Below, piece by piece: positions 1 to 5,823 of a stretch of 6,122 nt of DNA. Source of the stretch: Chitinophagaceae bacterium (lineage in GTDB: Bacteria; Bacteroidota; Bacteroidia; Chitinophagales; Chitinophagaceae). The stretch covers positions 1 through 6,122 of the forward strand of contig JANYEU010000396.1 in the NCBI GenBank assembly GCA_025362915.1, given 5' to 3'. Positions within the stretch are counted from its first letter, which is position 1, and the number at the start of each line of letters is the position of its first letter. A model generated the notes under the pieces. That model was not told the DNA's origin and searched no databases. It worked only from the letters and a program-made list of their open reading frames with translations. The translations under genes and the position numbers were made by a program.

Positions 1-14
1 AAAAGATGTTGGTC

Positions 15-33
15 AATGCTATGAAATAGCATT
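15..33. other. small perfect palindrome (8-bp arms, 3-nt loop)
   Basis: AATGCTAT at 15-22 and its exact complement ATAGCATT at 26-33 flank a GAA loop. On the plus strand the stem runs into TTTTC and a second T-run at 46-50, so it could be a weak terminator for a plus-strand gene lying left of the window. On the minus strand no T-run follows. The stem is A/T-rich and short, and the upstream gene cannot be seen, so the role is open. Confidence 0.3.
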
Positions 34-35
34 TT

Positions 36-180
36 CTATGTGTCCTTTTTCTTAAACTACTTACACGCTAAACCTATGTTTACTATGTGCCTATGAAACC
101 TATGTGTTGAAGCTTTTTACTTCTCCATAAGTTATATAAGCAGGAAACATTAACCCCTTAATCTAACACTATGTGTTGAA
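36..180. repeat. scattered CTATGTG-type short repeats
   Basis: The heptamer CTATGTG or close variants starts at 36, 74 (CTATGTT), 83, 91 (CTATGAA), 100 and 169. The four central copies start 9, 8 and 9 bp apart. The 12-mer CTATGTGTTGAA occurs twice exactly, at 100-111 and 169-180. No open reading frame or RNA gene is visible here. Degenerate phrases of this sort are, as far as I recall, common between genes in Bacteroidota genomes; that is memory, not a search result. Function unknown. Confidence 0.5.
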
Positions 181-190
181 TTCTTGGCAT

Positions 191-220
191 AAAAAAGGCC
201 TCCTACAATAGGAAGCCTTT
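191..220 (-). terminator. intrinsic terminator of trxA
   Basis: A 10-bp stem pairs 194-203 with 211-220 around a 7-nt loop, 20 bp beyond the thioredoxin stop codon. Read on the minus strand the stem is complete, because its only irregular pair (200/214) is G·U; read on the plus strand the same pair is C·A. On the minus strand the stem ends in a T6 run (complement of 191-196). Both the wobble and the T-run assign this terminator to the minus-strand trxA transcript. Confidence 0.85.
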
Positions 221-239
221 ATTTATTTGACCGTGATGA

Positions 240-557
240 TTATAAATGTGCTTGAATTTTCTTGTCCAATACACTCTTAGGTACCGCACCAATTTGTTTG
301 TCAACCACTTTGCCATCTTTAATAAAAAGGATGGCAGGGATGGAAGTGATACCATAGTTTACGCTGGTATTAGGATTTACATCCACGTTTATCTTACCAA
401 TTTTTACCTTTCCTGCGTATTCTTTACTCAACTCTTCGATAACTGGTCCAATTGCACGGCAAGGTCCGCACCATTCAGCCCAAAAGTCAATTACGTTTAA
501 TGTGGTGCTTTCCAATACTTCAGATTGAAAGTTTGCATCTGTGAATTCTAAAGCCAT
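240..557 (-). CDS. trxA: thioredoxin
   Basis: Small cytoplasmic dithiol-disulfide oxidoreductase that reduces protein disulfides and is recharged by NADPH-thioredoxin reductase. The 105 residues match the usual length of a free-standing thioredoxin. Visible hallmarks are the active site W29-C30-G31-P32-C33, the buried aspartate D24 in IDFWAEWC, and the cis-proline P74 in TSIPA, followed by the ILFIKDGK strand. There is no signal peptide or lipobox, so this is not a periplasmic thioredoxin-fold protein. The start at 555-557 (ATGGCT) gives the normal thioredoxin N-terminus and follows a 25-bp A/T-only stretch. A longer frame opening at 632 is unlikely because it would put the probable -7 promoter element (614-621) inside the gene. 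The gene is monocistronic, divergent from the methyltransferase, and has its own terminator at 191-220. Confidence 0.96.
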   Translation of the reverse strand: MALEFTDANFQSEVLESTTLNVIDFWAEWCGPCRAIGPVIEELSKEYAGKVKIGKINVDVNPNTSVNYGITSIPAILFIKDGKVVDKQIGAVPKSVLDKKIQAHL

Positions 558-613
558 TTTTTTTAATTTTAAATTTATTATTGAGGTGATTCTCCAATTT
601 CGCAATGGAATGT

Positions 614-621
614 CAAATATA
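614..621 (-). promoter_or_regulatory. probable trxA -7 promoter element
   Basis: On the minus strand these bases read TATATTTG, an exact match to the Bacteroidota -7 consensus TAnnTTTG. It would give a leader of about 50 nt before the trxA start. No good TTG/TTTG -33 element is seen at the usual ~19-bp spacing; TTTCTG about 21 bp upstream is the nearest candidate. A short inverted repeat, CACCC (622-626) and GGGTG (637-641), abuts the element upstream and might be an operator, although 5-bp arms are weak evidence. Confidence 0.6.
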
Positions 622-717
622 CACCCAAACATGGCAGGGTGCAGAAATGACTTTTCAACATTCTAATTATATGACGAGAATGCAGTGGAAACCTGACAGA
701 AAGACTTTATTTAGTTT

Positions 718-758
718 TTAGTGGTTAGTTTTCACGCTATAAAATCACTAACCACTAA
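718..758 (+). promoter_or_regulatory. 12-bp stem in the leader of the methyltransferase gene
   Basis: Positions 718-729 (TTAGTGGTTAGT) are exactly complementary to 747-758 around a 17-nt loop. Because the right arm lies in a 7-bp repeat, part of the left arm (720-729) can instead pair with 754-763, giving two competing registers. The structure ends about 30 nt before the rlmI start. No T-run follows on either strand, so it is not a classical terminator. It would matter only if transcription starts upstream of about 718, which the sequence does not settle. Confidence 0.4.
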
Positions 759-778
759 CCACTGATAACTAACAACTA
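746..778. repeat. 7-bp tandem repeat (CACTAAC type)
   Basis: Consecutive heptamers read CACTAAC (746), CACTAAC (753), CACTGAT (760), AACTAAC (767) and a partial AACTA (774). The tract lies directly upstream of the rlmI start and supplies the right arm of the leader stem. It has almost no G. Its period matches the AATTTTA tract after the AsmA gene, although the motif differs. Confidence 0.65.
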
Positions 779-789
779 TATTCGCCGCT

Positions 790-1965
790 ATGACAAAAGT
801 GTTTTTGAAGCGTAAGATTGCACCACGTATTGCCCATGGGCATCCTTGGATATATGGAAATGAGATAGAAAAGATAGTTGGCGAGCCGGAAGCTGGGGAT
901 ATTGTAGAAGTATTTTACTATGATAAAAAGTATGTGGGGCGTGGCTATATCAACCAACAATCGCAGATAGCAGTCCGGTTATTAACCCGTAAACATGAAA
1001 ACATCAACGATGATTTCTTCCTGAATAGAATAAAACAGGCATGGAAATATCGCCAGAAGTTGGGCTATACTGAAAACTGTAGGCTGGTATTTGGCGAAGC
1101 TGATTATGTGCCTGGCCTAGTGATAGATAAATTCAATGATTACTTTGTTATCCAGACGCTTTCTTTAGGGATTGAGAAATGGAAACCTGCCATTGTGAAT
1201 GCCTTGCAAGAAATATTCAGTCCGAAAGGTATTTATGAAAGGAATGATGTGCCGGTAAGGGAACTGGAAGGATTGACGCAACAAAAAGGTTTCTTGACTG
1301 AACCCTTTGATACTAACATCCTCATTAATGAAAACGGCTTTAAGTTTAATGTGGATATAGAAAACGGACAGAAGACTGGTTACTTCCTTGATCAGCAAGA
1401 TAACCGTAGGGCAATAAAAGAGATAGCAAAAGGGGCAGATGTATTGGGTGCATTTACTTATACAGGAACCTTTGAGATACATGCTGCCGGATATGGTGCA
1501 AAGTCTGTGTATGGTATTGACATTAGCGAGCAAGCGGTGGAACAAGCCAATAAGAATGCGGCATTGAATGGTTTTGAAAATGTTTGTCGTTTTGAAGCGA
1601 TGAATGCTTTTGATGCCTTGAAAAGATGGGACAAAGAAGAAAAGAAATATGATGTGGTGATGCTGGATCCTCCTGCATTTACCAAAAGCAGGGAAAGTAT
1701 TGGTAAGGCAGTTACTGGCTATAAGGAAATAAACCTGCGCGGAATGAAACTGGTGAAGAATGGTGGTTTCTTGGTAACCAGTAGTTGCACCAATCTAGTT
1801 TCTCCTGAATTGTTTTTAGATACCATTGCCGCTGCTGCAAGAGATGCCAAGAAAAGGATAAGGCAGGTAACGTTTAAGTCACAGGCAAGCGACCATCCTG
1901 TTATTTGGGGATTGGAAAATACCAATTACCTAAAGTTTCTGATAGTAGAAGTGACTGCTATGTAG
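790..1965 (+). CDS. rlmI: RlmI-type class I SAM-dependent 23S rRNA (cytosine-C5) methyltransferase
   Basis: Probably methylates a cytosine of 23S rRNA at C5 using S-adenosylmethionine, as E. coli RlmI does at C1962. The 391 residues fit the family (E. coli RlmI is about 396). The N-terminal ~70 residues form the PUA-like RNA-binding part, with GHPWIYGNEI at 17-26. A middle segment has GEADYVPGLVIDKF (102-115) and IYERNDVPVR (148-157). The Rossmann methyltransferase part follows: KTGYFLDQQDNR (195-206), motif I FTYTGTFEIHAA (222-233), YGIDIS (241-246), motif IV LDPPAF (292-297), and SSC with Cys333 in the position of the motif VI cysteine expected to attack the base. The C-terminal DHPVIWGLENTNYLKFL (368-384) is also family-typical. 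The 790 start gives the expected N-terminus and no better start exists upstream. The exact target base is inferred from homology remembered from E. coli. No close neighbour shares its pathway. Confidence 0.92.
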   Translation: MTKVFLKRKIAPRIAHGHPWIYGNEIEKIVGEPEAGDIVEVFYYDKKYVGRGYINQQSQIAVRLLTRKHENINDDFFLNRIKQAWKYRQKLGYTENCRLVFGEADYVPGLVIDKFNDYFVIQTLSLGIEKWKPAIVNALQEIFSPKGIYERNDVPVRELEGLTQQKGFLTEPFDTNILINENGFKFNVDIENGQKTGYFLDQQDNRRAIKEIAKGADVLGAFTYTGTFEIHAAGYGAKSVYGIDISEQAVEQANKNAALNGFENVCRFEAMNAFDALKRWDKEEKKYDVVMLDPPAFTKSRESIGKAVTGYKEINLRGMKLVKNGGFLVTSSCTNLVSPELFLDTIAAAARDAKKRIRQVTFKSQASDHPVIWGLENTNYLKFLIVEVTAM

Positions 1966-1991
1966 GAGGAGTAATTATAAATTTAGAATAC

Positions 1992-2040
1992 AAGAGTGCA
2001 GTTGTTACAAGATATGTAGTGGCTGCACTTTTTAGTTTTA
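1992..2040 (+). terminator. probable intrinsic terminator after rlmI
   Basis: AAGAGTGCAG (1992-2001) pairs with CTGCACTTTT (2023-2032) over 10 bp with one G·U pair. The right arm runs into TTTT, with more T-rich sequence to 2039. The 21-nt loop is long but can form a small inner stem (TTAC/GTAG). It lies 26 bp past the rlmI stop and before the AsmA gene, which argues against a tight operon. Confidence 0.55.
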
Positions 2041-2085
2041 ATAGTTCTATTGGTCTTCAATACTCGAGCTATCATTTTATTTTAG

Positions 2086-2116
2086 TTAATTTGCCACCAC
2101 AAACAACCACCAACTA
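2086..2116 (+). promoter_or_regulatory. A/C-rich leader with a weak -7-like element before the AsmA gene
   Basis: TTAATTTG at 2086-2093 matches the TAnnTTTG -7 consensus at all fixed positions except the second. No -33 partner is visible. The 23 bases 2094-2116 that follow contain only A and C apart from one T. Such unstructured A/C-rich leaders could support ribosome loading without a Shine-Dalgarno sequence. If the element is real, the leader is under 20 nt. Confidence 0.3.
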
Positions 2117-5100
2117 ATGGCTACCTCATCTTTTAAAAGAGTAACTTTCAAGGTATTGAAAATAAGTGGGATAGCCCTCTTTTCTATCTTGGCATTAATG
2201 TTTTTATTACCTGTGTTATTTCCAAGTACAGTATCCAAGAAGATAAAACAATGGACTAACAGCACCATCAATGGGGAACTGAATTTCTCTAAGGCACGTC
2301 TTTCCTTTTTCAATCACTTTCCTTCATTAACGTTAACGCTGTATGATTTTACACTTAAAGGTGCTGCTCCGTTCGAGAAAGATACCCTTGTTTCAGCCAA
2401 TGAAGTGGCATTGGGCATTAATCTGAAATCTGTATTCTCTGATAAGATTGGTATTGATGAAATATATATTACCAAGGGTGATATTGATGTAAAGGTGGAT
2501 TCGTTGGGCAGGGCAAACTATAATGTATATAAGGCAGATACCAGTAAAGCTGCGAAAACAGATACTGCGCAAGGCACTGCTTCGCTGAAGATAGACAAGA
2601 TACAACTGGATAATACCGATATAAACTATAATGATTTATCGACTAAAATGAAGGTGGTGGCAAAGAACCTGAACTACTTAGGTAAAGGGGATTTGACGCA
2701 AGACATCTTCGACCTAAGTTCTAAGATGTCGGTTGAATCCTTCGACTTCACGTTTAATAATGCCCATTATATCAGTTCCAAGAAGCTAAAAGCAGACTTG
2801 ATTACCAAGGTAAATACTACTTCCCTGGCGTTTGTTTTTGAGAAGAATGATATTTCACTTAATAACCTTCCCATAGACTTTAAGGGCAAGTTTGAGTTTG
2901 TGAAGGATGGCTACAATATTGATTTCAACATCAATACCGTTAATGCGGATTTGTATGATGTCCTGGCAGCAATTCCTCCATTGTATGCGCCGTGGTTTGC
3001 CAAGATGGATGCCAAGGGAAAAACGGATGTAAACTTTAGCCTGAAAGGAAAGTATGTGGCTTCACAGAATATAAAACCAACTGTCTTGTTTGGCATTAAG
3101 ATACGTGACGGCTATCTTGATCATGAAAAAGCCGCTAGTCCGTTAACCAATCTCTACCTTGATTTCAATACCCGCTTGCCGCAACTGAATATGGATAGCC
3201 TTCATGTGGATATGGATTCATTGTCGTTTGTGGTTGATAAAAGTTATCTAAAGAGCGATTTGCATATAATTGGTCTGGATACTCCTTATATCAAGGCGCA
3301 CCTAAAAGCCGAGTTGGATTTGGCCAAACTACAATCTGCGGTAGGTATAAAAGGATTGGAAATGAAGGGTAACTACACCATGGATGGGGATGCCGCCGGC
3401 AAGTATTTTAAAAAAGTAATTACTTATACCACAGGCAATGTTCGCAAGGAAAAACATCAGGATACCGTACTTGCCAGCGTGCCTTCGTTTAAGTTCACCT
3501 CTTCTTTTTCAGATGGGTATATCAAGTATCCGTTGTTGCCGAAAGCGTTGGAACATATTGCCTTTAACCTGAATGCCGCCTGTGCCGATGGCAATTATAA
3601 GCATACAGAAATAGATATGCAGAACATAAATGCTAATGTTTTGGATAACTACATAAAGGGTTTCATCAAGCTAAAGGGGGCGGAAATATTTAATGTGGAT
3701 GCAGACTTGAAGGGTATGTTGCGCTTGCAGGACATTCCACAGTTTTATCCATTGGATAGTATTACTCTGAAAGGAAACGTACTGGCAGATGTGCAGGCAA
3801 AAGGGATATTGGATATGAAAAGGAAGGTTTATCCTGTGGTGAATGCCAACATCACCCTAAAAGATGGTTCTATCCAAACTAAATACTATCCACATCCAAT
3901 AGAAAAGATACAGGTTTCGGCAAAGGTGGTTAGCAAATCATCGTCGCCCAAAGATGTAAGCATATCCATTTTGCCTATCTCGTTGGTGTTTGAGGGTCAA
4001 TCATTTTCTGCTAGGGCAGAAGTTAAGAACTTGAAGAATATACGATACAATATTAGTTCCAACGGTACCATCGACATTGGTAAGATATACCAAGTCTTTG
4101 CCCTGAAAGGCTATGGGGTAAAGGGTTTGGTAACGGCAGACCTTGCCATGCGTGGATTGCAAAGCGATGCTACCGCAGGGTTGTACAATAAGTTGTTCAA
4201 CAAGGGTACATTGACCATTAAAGATGTTTCGCTTACCTCCGAGTTGTTCCCCAAGCCATTTAACATACAGGATGGGGCTTTTCATTTCGATCAGGACAGG
4301 ATGGTATTCGATAAGTTTAAGGCTACGTATGGCAAATCGGATTTTGTACTGAATGGCTACCTGAATAATGTGGTTAACTACGCCTTGAAGGATACCGCCG
4401 TGCTGAAAGGCAACTTCGATTTAACCAGTAATCACCTTAATGTGGATGAGTTTATGGCGTTTTCAAATCCTACTTCCACACCTACGGCAACTACTTCAAC
4501 TGCCAAAGGTGTGGTCATCGTTCCCAAGAATCTCTCTGTTTCCTTCAATGCCAATATTGCCAAGACAAACTATCAGGGGATAAATATAGATAGCATAAAA
4601 GGGCAGATAATAGTGGATAGTGGCAGCCTTAAGATGGTGCAGGGCGGCTTTATGGTAGTGGGTGCCCGTGCGGTGATGGATGCCACTTACCATACTGTTA
4701 CGCCCATGAAGGCATTGTTTGATTTTGTGGTAAAAGCGCAAGACTTTGATATTAAAAAGGCTTACGATGGCATCCCTTTGTTCAGGCAGATGGCTACTTC
4801 TGCCAAAGGCGTGCAGGGAATTGTTTCGCTCGATTATCAATTGGCGGGCAAGCTGGATGAGAATATGCACCCCATACTCCCATCCATCAAAGGCAGTGGG
4901 GTATTGAGTTTGCAGAAAGTGAAGCTAAAGAATTTTAAACTGATGGATGCTGTGGGCAAGGCTACAGAAAAGGATGGATTGAAAGACCCAGATTTATCGA
5001 AGGTGAATATAAAATCGAGCATTGCGAACAATATCATGACCATTGAAAGAACCAAGATGAAAATAGCGGGGCTGCGTCCACGGTTTGAAGGACAGGTAAG

Positions 5101-5257
5101 CCTCGATGGAAAGTTTAACCTAAAGGGTAGGGTAGGGCTTCCTCCATTGGGCATTTTTGGTATTCCGTTCAGCGTTACGGGCAATCAAACCAATCCAATC
5201 ATTAAACTAAGAAGAGGCAATGATGCAGACTCATTGCATGAAACAGAGGACAAATGA
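2117..5257 (+). CDS. AsmA family protein, inner-membrane-anchored with a large periplasmic region
   Basis: A 1046-residue member of the AsmA-like group, related in architecture to AsmA, YhdP and TamB. These are anchored in the inner membrane and extend into the periplasm as long beta-rich grooves thought to carry or regulate phospholipids on the way to the outer membrane. One membrane segment is visible at about 15-37, preceded by K/R residues (positive-inside, so the rest is periplasmic). The AsmA N-terminal signature FFNHFPSLTLTLYDFTLKG follows at 64-82. Long stretches of alternating polar and apolar residues fit beta strands. Low-complexity linkers rich in T/S/A/K lie at about 139-155 and 783-797. 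The C-terminal part (about 890-1030) resembles the AsmA-like C-terminal domain, with GLRPRFEGQVSLDG and GLPPLGIFGIPFSVTG. I see a single cysteine (Cys489), as suits a periplasmic protein. The ATGGCT start directly precedes the membrane segment. The frame is intact. The lipid-transport role is inferred from the family and is not specific to this protein. Confidence 0.9.
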   Translation: MATSSFKRVTFKVLKISGIALFSILALMFLLPVLFPSTVSKKIKQWTNSTINGELNFSKARLSFFNHFPSLTLTLYDFTLKGAAPFEKDTLVSANEVALGINLKSVFSDKIGIDEIYITKGDIDVKVDSLGRANYNVYKADTSKAAKTDTAQGTASLKIDKIQLDNTDINYNDLSTKMKVVAKNLNYLGKGDLTQDIFDLSSKMSVESFDFTFNNAHYISSKKLKADLITKVNTTSLAFVFEKNDISLNNLPIDFKGKFEFVKDGYNIDFNINTVNADLYDVLAAIPPLYAPWFAKMDAKGKTDVNFSLKGKYVASQNIKPTVLFGIKIRDGYLDHEKAASPLTNLYLDFNTRLPQLNMDSLHVDMDSLSFVVDKSYLKSDLHIIGLDTPYIKAHLKAELDLAKLQSAVGIKGLEMKGNYTMDGDAAGKYFKKVITYTTGNVRKEKHQDTVLASVPSFKFTSSFSDGYIKYPLLPKALEHIAFNLNAACADGNYKHTEIDMQNINANVLDNYIKGFIKLKGAEIFNVDADLKGMLRLQDIPQFYPLDSITLKGNVLADVQAKGILDMKRKVYPVVNANITLKDGSIQTKYYPHPIEKIQVSAKVVSKSSSPKDVSISILPISLVFEGQSFSARAEVKNLKNIRYNISSNGTIDIGKIYQVFALKGYGVKGLVTADLAMRGLQSDATAGLYNKLFNKGTLTIKDVSLTSELFPKPFNIQDGAFHFDQDRMVFDKFKATYGKSDFVLNGYLNNVVNYALKDTAVLKGNFDLTSNHLNVDEFMAFSNPTSTPTATTSTAKGVVIVPKNLSVSFNANIAKTNYQGINIDSIKGQIIVDSGSLKMVQGGFMVVGARAVMDATYHTVTPMKALFDFVVKAQDFDIKKAYDGIPLFRQMATSAKGVQGIVSLDYQLAGKLDENMHPILPSIKGSGVLSLQKVKLKNFKLMDAVGKATEKDGLKDPDLSKVNIKSSIANNIMTIERTKMKIAGLRPRFEGQVSLDGKFNLKGRVGLPPLGIFGIPFSVTGNQTNPIIKLRRGNDADSLHETEDK

Positions 5258-5258
5258 T

Positions 5259-5300
5259 AATTTTAAATTATGAATTTTAAGTTTTAAATTTTAAATTGAT
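5259..5300. repeat. 7-bp tandem repeat (AATTTTA type)
   Basis: Six consecutive heptamers, AATTTTA, AATTATG, AATTTTA, AGTTTTA, AATTTTA and AATTGAT, begin 2 bp after the AsmA stop codon. Three of the six are identical and all keep phase. The tract is entirely A/T apart from three G residues. Similar AATTTTRAATTTTR runs are, to my recollection, frequent between genes in Bacteroidota. Confidence 0.7.
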
Positions 5301-5328
5301 GTGAGAAAGGCCTCGCCTATATTCTCAC
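5301..5328. other. bulged hairpin downstream of the AsmA gene
   Basis: GTGAGAA (5301-5307) pairs perfectly with TTCTCAC (5322-5328). Directly inside, AGGC (5308-5311) pairs with GCCT (5315-5318) around a CTC loop, leaving a 3-nt bulge (5319-5321) on one side. This gives 11 bp in total, 43 bp past the AsmA stop. No T-run follows on either strand (plus reads CAAAAAG), so it is not a canonical intrinsic terminator. It could still be a 3'-end stabilising or Rho-related structure of the AsmA mRNA. Confidence 0.45.
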
Positions 5329-5539
5329 CAAAAAGAGAGGACTTTACACCCAAACTATAGATAAATTGTTGCGATTGTTTGAACTCATATTATTGTTCTG
5401 GCTACCTTCTTTTGGAAAAAGGATTATGAAAAGTAAATTACTATGAGAATGGTAGAGACATCGCAATAGTAATGAATGCAATGGATGATATGTTTGATTT
5501 TCCTCTTTTAATTTTTAAATTCTGTATGCAAATAGGTAA
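5329..5539. other. non-coding stretch without a recognisable feature
   Basis: No plausible gene is seen on either strand; open frames are under about 40 codons. A loosely inverted pair, TTGCGAT at 5369-5375 and ATCGCAA at 5460-5466, could be a trace of element ends, but no transposase remnant or target duplication is visible. A 23-codon frame at 5472-5543 lacks support. TATGTTTG at 5489-5496 fits the -7 consensus on the plus strand, but no -33 partner or downstream gene accompanies it. Confidence 0.4.
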
Positions 5540-5769
5540 ATAAATGCCTAAAAGGCAAAAATAAACGCTTGACAAAGTTCGATAAATGCTTGTAAAAGAC
5601 CGATAAACGCGTATAAAAGTTCAATAAACGTGGAAAAAGAACAATAAATGCCTAAAAAAGTACAATAAATGGAGGTAAAAGAGCAATAAATGCTTGTAAA
5701 AGAACGATAAACGTTTATCAAAGTACGAGAAATAGAGGTAAATGTGAGTGATTTGACTGTAAAAGTTAA
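5540..5769. repeat. 21-bp tandem repeat array, about 11 contiguous degenerate units
   Basis: Units start at 5540, 5561, 5582, 5603, 5624, 5644, 5665, 5686, 5707, 5728 and 5749. All are 21 bp except the fifth, which is 20 bp. The consensus is ATAAAYG followed by CNTGTAAAAGWNCR. ATAAA is invariant in the first nine units, and the last two decay. Units 3 (5582) and 8 (5686) differ at one position. Units are contiguous with no unique spacers, so this is not a CRISPR array. The stretch has no G/C-rich symmetry typical of REP elements. Candidate roles are a multi-site protein-binding array (iteron-like), curved DNA, or a decayed coding repeat; the sequence does not decide between them. Confidence 0.92.
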
Positions 5770-5823
5770 AATAAGACCATTTGGGATGGGAAAATAATTG
5801 GTCATTTCTTTGTTTTGAGCCAT
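5548..5823 (-). CDS. doubtful 91-residue ORF of hydrophobic heptads lying over the 21-bp repeats
   Basis: I do not recognise this protein and it may not be a gene. The start at 5821-5823 reads ATGGCT after an A/T-rich stretch, the same start context as trxA and the AsmA gene. About 30 residues (MAQNKEMTNYF onward) precede the repeats. The rest is a run of 7-residue units, first of the form SFTSIYC and then, after the 20-bp repeat unit shifts the phase, of the form LLQAFIE. So the same DNA repeat is read in two frames, which is not expected of a protein repeat under selection. The product would be extremely rich in F, I, L and Y, with few charges after residue 40. No clear promoter or terminator is seen for it. 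It may be a by-product of a non-coding array; if real, it would be membrane-embedded. Confidence 0.22.
   Translation of the reverse strand: MAQNKEMTNYFPIPNGLILTFTVKSLTFTSISRTLINVYRSFTSIYCSFTSIYCTFLGIYCSFSTFIELLYAFIGLLQAFIELCQAFIFAF

Noticed and set aside
558..632. N-terminal extension of thioredoxin from an ATG at 632
   Set aside because: The extension has no thioredoxin homology, crosses the likely -7 promoter element and an A/T-only leader, and the ATG at 557 gives the normal family length.
712..719. TAGTTTTT as an rlmI -7 promoter element
   Set aside because: It lacks the final G of TAnnTTTG and has no TTG at the -33 spacing; the A/T-rich composition makes such matches common.
1905..2117. 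70-codon plus-strand ORF bridging rlmI and the AsmA gene
   Set aside because: It overlaps the rlmI 3' end in another frame and runs through the probable terminator; no family resemblance.
4496..4870. Antisense open frames inside the AsmA gene (also at 4001-4285 and 4837-5184) and inside rlmI (1165-1545)
   Set aside because: They lie wholly antisense to strong coding regions and show no recognisable domain.
5369..5466. Insertion-sequence remnant bounded by TTGCGAT and ATCGCAA
   Set aside because: Only 7 bp match exactly. There is no target duplication and no transposase fragment in the ~85 bp between.
5472..5543. 23-codon plus-strand ORF beginning MNAMDDMFDFPLL
   Set aside because: Very short and without a recognisable family. 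A -7-like match (TATGTTTG, 5489-5496) lies inside it instead of upstream.
5540..5769. CRISPR array
   Set aside because: The 21-bp units are contiguous with no unique spacers, the units are degenerate and no cas gene is present.
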